From Ambrosia x helenae (lineage: Eukaryota > Streptophyta > Magnoliopsida > Asterales > Asteraceae), in NCBI GenBank assembly GCA_030844895.1, contig CM061223.1, forward strand, positions 36,206,204-36,270,203: a stretch of 64,000 nucleotides of DNA, read 5' to 3'. Positions 1 to 11,957 of this stretch are shown one piece after another (the first letter of the stretch is position 1; each line of letters starts with the position of its first letter). Position numbers and translations under genes: made by a program. The notes under the pieces were generated by a model, which saw nothing but the letters and a program-made list of their open reading frames with translations, had not been told where the DNA came from and ran no database searches.

Positions 1-147
1 CCAGTTTTTTCACACAGGCAGTTGTATGTTGCGCTATCAAGAGTCAGAAGTCGAGATGGACTGAAGATAGTTATAGTAGATGAAAATGGTGAATTGACGA
101 ACAAAACATCAAACGTTGTGTACAAAGAAGTCTTTCAGGATTTATGA
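1..147 (+). CDS. Helitron PIF1-like helicase, C-terminal end (5' part outside window)
   Basis: Frame 1 is open from the window edge to a TGA at 145-147 and gives the last 48 residues of a PIF1-type helicase of the kind encoded by plant Helitrons. The diagnostic stretch is QLYVALSRVRSRDGLKI, the conserved helicase motif near the C-terminus, followed by a short variable tail. In the family this protein carries Rep nuclease and SF1 helicase domains and drives rolling-circle transposition in the nucleus. Only the end is visible here, so whether the full gene is intact cannot be judged. A homologous but broken copy lies at 56621-57115. The terminal signals at 664-692 fit the same element. Confidence 0.85.
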   Translation, partial: PVFSHRQLYVALSRVRSRDGLKIVIVDENGELTNKTSNVVYKEVFQDL

Positions 148-663
148 ATAATGTGAGTAATTTTGATGCAATTTTTTACTTATCTTTATTGACGTTATGT
201 ATATACAACTTCAATAATAAAGTATTATTTTAAAAAAAAAAATTTGTGCTTTGAACAGTGCGTTGCCATTGGTCAATAAAACAAGTTATGTCCTAATTAT
301 AATTACATTAAAAATAAAAATATGATAAAAAGTAATTTACAAAAACACAATGTATTCATACCTTTTGTTATTTTTTGTTAAAGTTTATACTTTGGTTGAG
401 TACTGATCATAATAGGTAATCGGTTTTCATTATTAACGTTACTTATAACTTACAAAAAATATCCACTTTGACATGAAAACCATAGTTATATATTAGTTTT
501 AATTTTAATACCCATTTCATATCAACCAACATTGAAACATTACGTTTATATAAGAAAAAAAATATCAGGCTAACCGTTATTCTTAAGACTTTACGTTGTA
601 GCACTAAACTTGAATAATACAACTCTTAGTTTAATATATTTGTTTTATTTACTATGGTTTGCA

Positions 664-692
664 CCGTGGGTCTCCACGGGTCTCAAACCTAG
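664..692 (+). repeat. Helitron 3' terminal hairpin and CTAG end
   Basis: The stem CCGTGG (664-669) pairs with CCACGG (674-679) around a GTCT loop, and the CTAG terminus ends at 692. The host T is at 693, matching the A|T target preference of Helitrons. Confidence 0.85.
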
Positions 693-2076
693 TATTATAT
701 AAAAAAAATGTTAAAGTAGTTGGTTGAGCTAGGAGAGTGTCCGTCTCCTATCTAAATTGAACCGGTTAAATTAGATGGCACAATCTTATTTAATGGTGGT
801 ATAAATAAAACTACGGGTATTGATAAATTCCAATCTTTTTAAATCTTACAAAATAATTTTGTTGTTTAGACAACCAACTTTTATTAAAACAAACCCCACT
901 AGCAAGAAGTAGAAAACAAACGTCAAGAAACAACTAACAATAGATTTTACAAAATAATTATTTTGTTACAAATGAGCCATATACTTATTTTGAATGCAGT
1001 CAAAGTACAAGAATTTACTTTGACATGATTGTGAAATGACCTTTGTACCCTTCCAAGTTGTCCAAGTTGTTGCATCAATAGTACAAAGTGGAGTGGGTTT
1101 ATGAACTTGACTTATGACTCAGTGGCGACGTCCATTTGACCCAACAGTCCAACAAATCTTAACCACATGCATACTTTATAAAAAGCTAACCTAAGTCCCT
1201 AAACTAACTATTAATAATTTCTACTTTCAACCCCTATACTCTACTTATTTTCTACTTTTGACCTTATAACTTGTATCTATTTAGTGAATAAGTTGTCTTG
1301 AATGGGTAATTTTAAAGTTGGCTAATTATTTAGTAGGAAATGTGTGACAGACTACAATCAATCGATATGATATAAAGTTTTAATAATAGGTTATTTCAAT
1401 CATAAATTGCATAATTATGTCATAAATTTAGACCACGTGTATGCGATTCTTTTTCACGGTTTCACCTATTTTTCATAACGAATCCTTTATGAAAGGCATT
1501 TAAACCCTTTAAACCCTATTGATTGTAAAACACTTGCATGCGTGGCAATTGGTCAATTGTATGACAAGGTTCGAAAGACGAGGTAATAGTAGTAACGCTT
1601 TCAACTTATGTCGAGCATTCAAACGGTCCATTAAAATTTTGTGAGTGTATTTTTATATTTTTAAAAATAGTTTTATATTTTGTGAGTGTATTATATAATA
1701 CATTTCACAAAAACCTCTTAAAATTTAAGTTTTACAAGCATAATTGTTTAGAGTACAACACACAATGCATATGTTAACTACTTTTTAAGGCAAATATGTC
1801 TTTTATACAATACTCACACATTTTTTCCTCAATTTTACTCTTTTTTTTTTAATTTAAATAACAAATACACTTTTTACCCCTATTTTAACCAACTACCCAT
1901 GCGATTTTTATATGTCCATATTTTTTTTATACGTTAATATTTTCATAATATTATTACACCGTATAAATGAACATTTTTTTCTCTTTAATTTGAGTATAAT
2001 ATTGCTATAGTTTTTTTAATTTAAAAATGATATATTATGACTAAGTAATAACCGAAACGAAAATGAACCGAAATCA
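693..2076. other. AT-rich intergenic DNA with an old Helitron relic
   Basis: No supportable gene. Positions 1713-1795 resemble the interior of the mini-Helitron at 2104-2179 (CCTCTTAAAATTTAAG, then a diverged match up to GTTAACTA), so an older relative probably inserted here. The rest is AT-rich with short homopolymer runs. Confidence 0.6.
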
Positions 2077-2212
2077 TCTATACTATATTATGATTCATTT
2101 CTTATTGACCTCTTAAATTTAAGTTTTACAATATAATTGCTTAAAGTACAATAAACAATGCACAAGTTAACTAAATGTTGTTTTCCGTCGTAACGTGCGA
2201 GCACCTGACTAG
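2077..2212 (+). mobile_element. 136-bp non-autonomous mini-Helitron
   Basis: The element starts TCTATACTATATTA at 2077 after an A and ends CTAG at 2209-2212 before a T. That is the Helitron pattern A|TC...CTAG|T. A GC-richer imperfect hairpin (about 2184-2201) precedes the end by roughly ten bases. The same 5' terminus begins the large element at 35446, which suggests shared terminal recognition. It is too short to code for anything. Confidence 0.7.
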
Positions 2213-2389
2213 TGTATATATATATATATATATTTCATTTTGTAACATTTGTATCATATAAGAATAACTTTACAAATGACCAAAAAAAAGTTTAAACAGT
2301 TAAAGGACTCATATAGTAGAATCACCATATCATAAGGATACCAACTGTAACATCTCCATCTCCATCTCTCTTCCCTGATACTAATACAC

Positions 2390-2427
<38 letters not shown>

Positions 2428-2633
2428 TACACTACACACACATAACGATTCCCCCACCCCTTTCTGCACGTTTATCTCTCTCCACACCTACAAACCGACG
2501 ATACACCACCTGCTGTCAAATATTCCTCCCTCTCTCTCTCTCCCCTCTAATCCCCATATTCATTCCACTCCCTTCTTTTACCCAACACTCCATTTTTATT
2601 TTTTATTTTTATAAAAATCCATCCATCCATCAA
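2213..2633 (+). promoter_or_regulatory. Promoter and 5' leader of the DUF630/DUF632 gene
   Basis: The 420 bp before the start codon begin with a (TA)n run at 2213-2232. Further on comes a pyrimidine-rich leader with CT and CA microsatellites and several CTCTCTC blocks, typical of plant 5' leaders. No TATA box can be placed with confidence. The mini-Helitron end lies only 421 bp upstream of the ATG. Confidence 0.5.
2389..2428. repeat. (CT)n(CA)n microsatellite in the 5' leader
   Basis: About eleven CT repeats run directly into about eight CA repeats, with a smaller CT block near 2530. Length variation here would alter the leader of the downstream gene. Confidence 0.9.
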
Positions 2634-5600
2634 ATGGGTTGTGTAGGTTCCAAACCAGAAGACACACCAGCAATAATATTATGCAAACAACGCTGCCACT
2701 TCCTCGACCAAGCCATCCATCAACGCTACGTCCTTTCCGAAGCCCACTTAGCCTACTCCCTTTCCCTTAAATCCGTTGCTGATTCCCTTCATCACTGGTT
2801 TCATCTCCACTCCACCGCTCATCCCACCGGTTCCACCTCTCCGGTTCTTAAATTACCCGACACCCGTAAGAAAGATGCCTCTGAACCGCCTGTTTCTGAA
2901 CCTCCGGTTCTTGCCAACCGCCGGTCGAATTCCGGTTCCTCTCATATTAATTTTAACTCCGATTCTGATTCCGATGATGATGATTCGCTTCATTTGCACT
3001 CTGAGAATAACGGGTCGTCGCCGGTCAAAATTAATAATAATAATAATATTAAGTACGGTGGTTTTAGTTATTCCGATCAGCAAGATTCTTATCCTCCGGC
3101 GGCTTATCCTTATACTCCGGCGGATTATCCTTATCCTCCGGCGGATTATTCTTATCCTCCGGCTGGTTTTCCTTATCCTCCGTCTGGATTACCTTATTCT
3201 TCAAGTGGGTATACCGTAAATTATATGAGAAAAGAACCCACACCCTCTGTTTTGTACCAACAGAGACCAATGAATTCAGAGCCTATACATTATGGTGAAG
3301 CTTCGTCTTCTTCCACATATTATAATAATAATAATAATTATTCTAATTATGGGGAGTTTTTTGCTGGTTCTACCGGGCGAGGTCCGGTTATAGAGGCTGA
3401 GGGGTTGTCAGGTATGGGTTCGGGTACGGGTATGGGTACGGGTTCGGATGCGAAGGCGCCGCCTCCACCGCCGCCTCCAGCGAGTTCGGGGTGGGATTTT
3501 TTGAATCCGTTTGAGAGTTATGAGAGTTATTATCCTGCGTATACGACGCCGAGTGTGGATTCGAGGGAAGTGAGGGAGGAAGAGGGGATACCTGATTTGG
3601 AAGATGAGGATATTATGTATCAGCAGGAGGTTGTTAAGGAAGTACATGGGAATCAGAAGTTTGTTGATGATTCGGGTGGGGGTGATTCGAAGAATAAGGC
3701 GGTAGGGGATGAGGGGAACGGGGAAAGAGCGGCGGCTGCTGCTGCGGCTGCGGGTGAGGTGAGTTATAGAAGTGTGCCGAATGTGGTGGCGAAAGACGAG
3801 GATCCTTTGGAGTATGAGGTTCATGTGGTGGATAAAGTAGTTGTTGAAGATCAGAAGAAGCCGTCGGTGTATCATAATGATGCTGAAGTTGTAAAGGAAA
3901 TTCAAACGCAGTTTTATCGCGCTTCAGAGTCGTGTGGCGATTTGGCTAAGATTCTTGAGGTTGGGAAAGTTCCTCATAATCGCAAGCACAATGCCTATCA
4001 AGGTTCAGTTTTTAGTTTATTACTCTTAAATGCAACAACTTGCTATTTATTTAGGGACAAAAGAACCAAACATGATGGTTAAGAATCTTAATAATGTTTT
4101 GTTTAATTGTTTATGTATCATTTATGTTCAATCTGTCTTATTGCTGACTTTAGTCAACTGTTGGATTTGTCTTGAATAGTTCCATCCAAGATGTTGAACG
4201 GGTTTACGCCTTTGTTAGCACTAGCTCCTGCCGATCCTGCAAATTTGGACGTGGATGTCGATTTATTAACAAAGTCCAAGAATCTTTCATCCACTCTGCA
4301 TAAGCTGTATCTTTGGGAGAAGAAATTGTTTGATGAAGTTAAGGTATGCGTTTTTATCACCCGTCTATCAAATTGTCGAATCTAGGCTTATTATTTAGGA
4401 TGGATTAAATGTTACATTTGATGTTTTTTTTAACTTATGGATTGAAGATTACACGCACATTGGTTTTTATGCTTCATGAGTTCACGAGACTAGATATGTT
4501 ATGCGTTTTAAGAGCATTGTATTAATGTATTCGAGGTTGTTTTTTTTAAGATTTGTTATGTGTGGGACAGATTGAAGAGAAAATGAGAGTACTTAATGAA
4601 GAAAAGAAACGTAGACTTGTACGTTTGGATGAAAAGGGGGCCGAGCCTCACAAAGTTGACGCAACAAGAACTTTAATTAGAAGTCTTTCAACAAAAATCC
4701 GAATAGCTATTCAAGTCGTTGATAAGATCGCTCAGAAAATAAACACTTTGCGGGATGAAGAATTGTGGCCACAGCTAAATGACTTCATTGAAGGGTATGG
4801 TTTTTTTTTTTTTTAATTTATTTATTTATTTTTTTATTTTTTGACCTTTTCTATATTTAAATTTAACTTGCAAATTTATCATAATTATTGACTCCTAATT
4901 TGTTCAGTGATGATTTGCTTATGTAAGTTGCAATGAACCTTCTTTAGCAAAGTCACTATCAGTTAGAATTTGGGAATTACACTTAACATCTTGGGTCGGG
5001 TCACATGTCAAAATCATTGAGGCTGACCCATAACCACTTTTTTTGGGTCCATCTCCTAGTCTTCTCAATATAATGATATTGTGTTAGATATGGTTATAAA
5101 AAAGTAGGTTAATTATAAATATATTTGAATAAAGCAATTTAGGGGACTTTCTACCCATTTTGACTCGTTCCCTTTTTTTTAGTTCGTTTGTTTTTTTCGA
5201 GTTGACCCATTTGAGATAAAATATAACCCGATTTGACCCATTTGTAATAAAATTATGCAAATTGTTTGACATTGCAACCTCTGAAAATTTGCAAAATTTA
5301 TCTTCAGAAATATTAAAATTGTGCGCTAAAAATATATGCTTTATTTTGTTAATATCTTATTTATTGTATATTGGTTCCAGATTAACAAGAATGTGGAGAT
5401 CAATGCTGGAATGCCACCATATTCAGTGTGAAGCAATCGGTGCAGCTAAGCGAATAGACTCAATTGCATCTCACAAACACTCAAGTGATGCAAGTCTTGA
5501 CGCTACACTGAAACTTGAACACGAACTGCTCAACTGGGCAATACGGTTCTCATGCTGGTTCGGTGCTCAAAAGGGGTTTGTGAGAGCATTAAACGAATGG

Positions 5601-6095
5601 CTTCTTAAAAGTCTTATTTACGAGCCTGAAGAAACTGTGGATGGGATAGTTCCCTTCTCACCCGGTCGAGTCGGTGCACCAGCTATATTCATAATATGTA
5701 ACCAATGGGCTCAAGCCATGCAAAGGATCCCTGACAAAGAAGTGGTTGACTCGATGCGGCATTTTGCATCGACTGTTCTTCAGTTATGGGAACGGGATAA
5801 GGGAGAAATGAGACAGCGGATGGTGGTTGATAAAAACCATGACAGAAATTTAGATAAAGAAAACCAGAAGATTCTTAAAGAGTTGCAAATGTTGGATAAA
5901 ATGATTGTGGTTTCATCTGGAAACGATGATATGTCGTTAGGACATCATGTCTATCAGAGTGAAACTAGCACAACCGTTAGTCTGCAAACGAGTCTACAAC
6001 GCGTATTTGAGTCCATGGAACGGTTTACTTCTGCTTCACTTAAAGCTTATGAGGAATTACTGAGACGGATACAAGAAGATAATCTGGCTAGGTAG
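2634..6095 (+). CDS. DUF630/DUF632 domain protein (REL2/NRG2-like), four exons
   Basis: Join 2634..4002, 4180..4343, 4571..4794, 5381..6095 gives 2472 nt, 823 residues, with GT-AG introns and a frame that holds across every junction. The N-terminus MGCVGSK carries Gly2 and Cys3 suited to myristoylation and palmitoylation, so membrane attachment is likely. Residues 1-60 match DUF630 (conserved LC..RC, AI..RY, AHLAY). A disordered middle follows: Asn runs, YPPA-type repeats (about 152-190), a poly-Pro run before WDFLNPF (about 286) and an Ala run (about 366-373). DUF632 runs from about residue 421 (RASESCGDLAKILEVGK) to about 720, including WRSMLECHHIQ. Relatives include rice REL2 (leaf rolling) and Arabidopsis NRG2 (nitrate response); the function here is inferred only from the family. 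Older annotations call such proteins bZIP, but no bZIP is visible. The ATG is the first in the frame and sits at the conserved family start. Confidence 0.93.
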
Positions 6096-7891
6096 CATGA
6101 CCAACATGCATCTATAGACCGAAAATGAGACTGCCACAGCCTCCAGATTTTGAAACACAACTCAGTAAGAAATTGCCGGGATTTTGGGGCTTGATTACCG
6201 GGTCCTGCTGTGAGGAGACAAGGCGAGAGCTGATTGGTTGATCGGAGGCTGCATTCAGCATGTAGATGTCGCGGATTCGTGGTGTTGAAAGTGCAGGTAG
6301 TTAGTATAGAGAAATGTTGTTACAGGGATTATATGAAAGATTGATGTGTGTTGGAAGGTAGTAATGTATTTGTTCCTAGAGCATTTTATGTTAGAAGAAA
6401 AATGAATTAATTTTTTTATTGCTGATCTAAGAAGTAAGAACCACCATTTAAGCGGTCGATCTAACATTTTTACATTTTTTTTTTAAAACGGGTGGGCATA
6501 TTGTTTAGTGATCCGGTATAACGAAATGAGGAATACTATAGGTTCCTCGTTAAGGCGAAAACAAGATTAATAATCAGAATCTATATCTTACAGTGGTTAT
6601 CAGAATGGTACTAAACAATAGCTTTTACATATAAGTAATTAGTTAATTGTTCTACATGTTTAGGTGATTAGCATATGTGTAATTGTTGATATTTTTTAGA
6701 CAAATATGATAGAAAGTTAGAGAGAAAAAAAAAAAACGATACAAACATGATGAAAGAATATGTGTACCCGTTAATCCAGAAAATAGCTTGAATGGACGTA
6801 GACATGCTTTAGATGGATCGGGTTCCCATTTATTGTGTATAGTGATGATAGCGTTATGTGATGATAATCACGATTTTAGACGCACACTATAACGAGATGA
6901 AGTGTCCTTGAAAAAATAGAGCGTGTTTAACCCAAATTTTAGACGCACACTATAAGTTATAAAGATACACGTGGGGCTAATTTCTTTATATTTGAGATGG
7001 CTATTATGTGCATCTTTTAGTTGCTTGCATTTGTTGTACATCTCTCAGTATTTGTTTTGATTTTAATTCATTATTTGGGTATTGGGTGTTAAACAGCCAT
7101 TTGGGTTTGCCGTCTTCGTGGATCAGCCTTCTGCATTTGCAGCATTGCACCCTTACATGTGTCCTGTTTTATTGAGGAAGTGATGAATGGAATTCTTTGA
7201 TTTGATTTAATTGAATGAATAATAATAATAATTTTTTTGAAAATATGTAAAGGTTAATGGAAAAAGAAGGATTGGAATGTAGAGTGGATTGATATTGGTT
7301 GTAAAGAAATAAAATAATAATAAAAATAACTTATAGAGGATATGAATAGGAAATGAGATGTGAGAGAATTTGAAAAAGTGAGAGGCAAATTTAGAAAACT
7401 ATGATTTTTCCTTAAATTATATGGTTGGGGATGGGGGACGGGCTTTGAATGCTCTTATAACATAAACGCAACTTTGCTGAGTATAATATTCAATTCACCT
7501 AACAAACGCACCTTGATATAATAATTGATCTTTAAAACACACATGGATAACATTATAAACGCACATATAAAGTTTTGTTAGACGCACGTGTATGATTCTT
7601 AAACGCACTCACAAAACAACTATGATACCAGATACTGATTTACATAAACGCAGGTTGAAAACACAAGAATCACTATAAACGCACACTATGCGTATTCTTC
7701 TTCAACATACCATTACTGATAATCAAATTCCATCATCTACCTATTTCTATCTGTAAAATACATCCACGATTGTTGATTTTGTTTAACAGTATATAATTAA
7801 GATGTAAAACTAAATCAAACATATGACCTTAACTCGTAATCAATTGTTAAAACAAAAAATTTGATCGACTCAAAAAACAGAGCATGGTTAT
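6096..7891. other. 3' UTR and intergenic DNA with repeated ACGCAC motifs
   Basis: The first few hundred bases probably form the 3' UTR; a canonical AATAAA is not evident near it. From 6880 to 7690 the motif ACGCA, often inside AACGCAC or ACGCACACTATAA, recurs at least nine times on the same strand (about 6880, 6943, 7466, 7505, 7558, 7581, 7600, 7647, 7679). No ORF is supportable. Confidence 0.5.
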
Positions 7892-9411
7892 AATGACCCG
7901 GCAGGGGATTTGAAGACGGGGTGTTATATACGCAATAATACCTAGATAAATAAAAGAGTCGGAAGACTCAGGTTAAATCTCAAATAAGATGCTTACGAGA
8001 GCTAGAAATGTAAATTCGAAAGGCTAGATAAGAAAGGGTCACAAACCCTATGCTAATTCTATCGATAGGATAAAATTCCTAAAAGCCCGGGGCATCGGGG
8101 CAAAAAGATAATAGGTGATCAATCGCCTAGAATTAATTTGACTAAGAGTGAAACTCACATACTAAAATTCGGATAAGATAACACCAATGTGAGTTAAAGA
8201 ATGCATGAGATAGGCGAAGTGCTATCTGAGGTATTAAATGGAGGATTCCATGGAATATTCAAACTCTAAATGAGTAATGCGAAATACTAGTCTAGCACTG
8301 AACTAGGACATATGTACGTTGTGAAATCCCACGTTGGTGGGAAAGGGAAACAAACACTTCCTTATAAGGGAGTGGCTACTCTTACTATCACGACGCGTTT
8401 TGGCCAGTCCTCCGGGGGTGAGACCAATGCAAAACCGTGAGCTTGGTCACAGTCTAATACGGCTGGGCGGGCAAAGCGGACAATATACGATACTAGTTAC
8501 CTTGGGCTGTTATAGCCTGCTAAAAGAAAGTTGGACTTTTATAAAATCCAACAAATCCAAACTCAGAAGTTTGACAGACGGTGTGTAGAAACACATCATA
8601 AGTCGCAGTTCTGAGATTGGATGACTAACTAAAGCATGTGACTTATGAAACTAAGTCTATTTGTAGCCGAAAACCCTGACGAATTAACTATTCACAAAAT
8701 TGGCAATCGGATAGTAACAGAACGAATGATGAACCATTAATAGTCTAGTGATTGCTAAGCGATCATTAGAAGATTCAAACGGGTCAAGTGAAGTCGTCGC
8801 CACTTGGACCCAGAGGAATGCATAAATACAACTAAGCCTATTAAAAGGTGAAAATACTATTAAAAAGGACACTCGGTGTTTAGGACAAGGAATACGTGAG
8901 GTACGGAAAGGAATCGATGCTTTCCGGTAAAACCATGGCATTATAAAAAGCCTTTGAGCAGAAACAAAATGAAAACTAAATCCACGTTGATCGTGGGTGA
9001 CGAATTTCGGGAAGTCGTTGTGATAACTAAATCTAGTATGCGCCTCAGTGCATAGAAATGGTTCTAAGCAAAGTAAATAATCAAATGAACACTCTAAGCC
9101 CTCGGGGACTTAAGGATTCTAAACACGCAAAAGAGTCAAATCAAAGACGCTTGGTCGAACCGTAACATCGTGAGTGCCTACACTAGAATAATTATCTGCG
9201 AGAGTAGAATCAGAAGGAATAATTCAATGTCAAATAGATAACACCTCGTAGTAGAGGGGATAAAAACACAAGACTCATTTGTGAGTCGTGATCTATTTAG
9301 ATTCCAGCCGATAGGCTATGCTCCATGCAGCTGATGAGCTAGAATAACCTACCTATTCTATAAGTATCCGGTTTCGAGGACGAAACCCTCTTTAAGGGGG
9401 GGGGGTAGAGT
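7892..9411 (+). other. Left copy of the LARD internal 3' segment
   Basis: Non-coding and about 99% identical to 26112-27632. It ends in a G-rich polypurine tract (TTTAA then ten G, 9391-9405) immediately before the LTR, as expected for plus-strand priming. The left end at 7892 is abrupt with no matching target duplication, so it is a recombination or deletion break. Confidence 0.7.
8320..8513 (+). repeat. TRIM-like module inside the LARD internal region (left copy)
   Basis: About 194 bp starting TGTGAAATCCCACGTTGG, with TTATAAGGGAGTGG, GACGCGTTTT and GCAAAGCGGACAATAT, ending near GGGCTGTTAT. This order of motifs is common in plant repetitive DNA. The 16-mer GCAAAGCGGACAATAT also occurs in the Cassandra LTR at 61455-61470. 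I read it as an old insertion now carried by the LARD element. Confidence 0.4.
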
Positions 9412-10384
9412 TGTAACGCCCCAAAATCCATCAAAAAAGTCATAATTCTATTATTAACGTTTTGGGCTTAATTAAGCTAAACAAATACCAAATGATACAA
9501 AATACTCAACCTTGTAGTTAACTTGGTTAAATACCATGAGACTAATAATACTAAGACCATAACTAGAAACTAACTTGGTTAGTGGTTCTAGTTAGAACAA
9601 CAATTTCTTGTGTGTAGTAGAGGGGCCAAAACTGCCATAAGGCCATAATGGCTAAACAAAATAAAAAAAAAATGAAAAGGAAGCCATCTCCATATCCTGG
9701 AGATCGACTTCAACACACACAAACACCACAAAACACACACACTAACCCAAAACCCCAATTCTTACCCAAATCAGGCCAAAATCAAAGGGGAAATCCGTGC
9801 ATTAAGCAAAAAGGGATCATCTAAGGTCCAACACACCCAAAGGTATCAATTATTTGGTTCAATTTGATGTATACTTCATATATGAACATGGTGAAAATTC
9901 TTGGGTGTTTTGTAAATGTTAAATTAGTGATCATTAGAGGTTGCTCTAGCATTAGGGAACCTTAATCATGTTTAATCTAGTCAAAAGATGCTAATACATG
10001 CATGAATTGTGTGATTCATGTGAAATTGTTGAATATGTGAAAGGTGGGTTTTATCATTAGTTGAGGACCACACCTAATTTGTAATTGTAGCATCTTCTAA
10101 GCATGAAGTTATGAGATTGTGAGCAAAAAAAAGTAATATTAACGTGCTAGTAATGTTAATCTTGGTCAAGGATGGATCCATGAGGTCCTTAAGTCCTAAA
10201 ACTAAAGTTAGGAAAAATCACGCCTACCAAGTGTTTGATAAAATGCCTCAATGAAACTCGATTTCACTTGGGCATTATGTTGGTAAAACATGACCAATAA
10301 TGCTTATAGACATGTAAAGATTAGGTTCTAACAACCTAAGTGATCATTCACCTCATAGGTGTGAATACAAGAGACTTTGGATAG

Positions 10385-10389
10385 CCAAG
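10385..10389. repeat. Target site duplication, left copy (CCAAG)
   Basis: CCAAG directly precedes the LTR of the Tat element and recurs at 22165-22169 after its other LTR, a perfect 5-bp duplication. Confidence 0.9.
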
Positions 10390-11293
10390 TGAAGAAACAA
10401 TAAGTATCACGGTGGTTATCACTAATCACCGTGTGGTTAATACTTACGTTCGCCAAGAGTAATCCTTTACCCAAACCTCTCGGTTAAACCCGGGTGAGAA
10501 TATGAAGTGTGAGTGTGTGTGAAAGCCACTTAAATAAGGACACGAGATGTAAGTGGTTCGGTCATGGAATGACCTACGTCCACTGTAACTAGCGGATATA
10601 TTATTAAAGAACAAGTAGAGAGAGTTACAAGAGAGTAATGCTAAGTTACAATGAATATTTTCGGATCCTTTTGCAAGGAGATGTCCTCCTTTATTTATAG
10701 GAGAACTCATGGGCTTGGTAGGGAAGCCCATGAGAAGTTGTCCTTACTTGGGCCCGGTCAAAGCCCAGGTCCAAGCTCCCCATAAAAATGGCGGGAAGAC
10801 CAGATTACCGTGGATGACGTCACACTGTAGCATGGTTGTTGCTCGATGTGGACACGTGGCGAGCTCTGATTGGTAGACGGCGCCCCTGTCCTTGCTACAG
10901 TCGTTGACCATGCTCCTGACGTCGGCAGGGGATGTCTGATGTCACTGTTGATGACAGTGGAGGCATGGAGACAGTCACGTCGCCATCCTTTTCAGTGGTG
11001 GTTGGACCACCCTTGCCACCTGTCGCCTTCTCCTTGGTGCGTACTCTGTCAGAGATCCTTGTGAATCTTCCTTTTGTTATCTTCTGTACCTCGTACCAAA
11101 AGTGATAAGGGAAGATACCGCGCGTGGCTGCACGCGCTTATCAGGTGTTGTCCGTTGTTTATCAGTTGGTAAGCTTGCGCGCTGCACCACATGTTGTGTT
11201 GGCAGCGCGCTTACGGCAGAGTCTGGCGCGGGCAACTCTGTTTATGGGGATAGGGACGCCTCTTCCCCTTGGATTAGGCTCCCTATCCCTTCA
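10390..11293 (-). repeat. Tat element 3' LTR
   Basis: 904 bp with TG/CA ends and TGAAG/CTTCA inverted termini; the partner is 21260-22164. Confidence 0.9.
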
Positions 11294-11482
11294 AGTCCCC
11301 TAGTCTAGGGCTTCTCCTGCTCTCTGATGGAGAGTGGGTGGAGCGCTAGACTCAAAATATTGAGTCGCGGATGACAGCTAATCTGCTTCTTGTTGCTCTG
11401 GGAATTTGCTTGTTGATGTGTCCCGCCGTAGCTTGTGTAAGGATTAGGCGGGTAAAGTCTTTATTGCTTTTTCGTCAGCTTT

Positions 11483-11957
11483 GCGCTGAGGAAGATGCGT
11501 TCTGCCACGACCTGTGAAGGAGTTGGGCGGGGAACGTCTTTTCCAGTTTTACGTCAAATTTGCGCTGAGGAAGACGTGTTCCGCCATGACCTGTGAAGGA
11601 GTTGGGCGGGGAACGTCTTTCTTAGTTTTACGTCAAATTTGCGCTGAGGAAGACATGTTCCGCCATAACCTGTGAAGGAGTTGGGCGGGGAACGTCTTTC
11701 TTGATTTTACGTCAAATTTGCGCTGAGGAAGACATGTTCCGCCATGACCTGTGAAGGAGTTGGGCGGGGAACGTCTTTCTTGATTTTACGTCAAATTTGC
11801 GCTGAGGAAGACATGTTCCGCCATGACCTGTGAAGGAGTTGGGCGGGGAACGTCTTTCTTGATTTTACGTCAAATTTGCGCTGAGGAAGACATGTTCCGC
11901 CATGACCTGTGAAGGAGTTGGGCGGGGAACGTCTTTCTTGTTTTTACGTCAAATTTG
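11483..11957. repeat. Minisatellite, six units of 79 bp, in the Tat 3' region
   Basis: Units start with GCGCTGAGGAAGA at 11483, 11562, 11641, 11720, 11799 and 11878. The first two units are the most diverged. Tandem arrays between pol and the 3' LTR are usual in this lineage. Confidence 0.9.

Larger units (their letters stand above)
1..692 (+). mobile_element. Helitron, 3' portion (5' end outside window)
   Basis: The helicase C-terminus (1-147) is followed by about 500 bp of AT-rich untranslated sequence and ends in canonical Helitron 3' signals: a 6-bp perfect hairpin at 664-679, nine bases, then CTAG at 689-692 followed by T. Orientation is plus. Left extent is unknown. No other ORF of note lies in 148-692. 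Confidence 0.85.

Noticed and set aside
2776..3905. Ile/Arg-rich ORFs overlapping exon 1
   Set aside because: Out-of-frame shadows of the DUF630/DUF632 exon.
8334..8588. 84-codon ORF repeated at 26558
   Set aside because: It falls in the TRIM-like module, and the frame is broken by an indel between the two copies.
10870..11308. ORFs repeated at 21741-22188
   Set aside because: They are LTR sequence of the Tat element with no family match.
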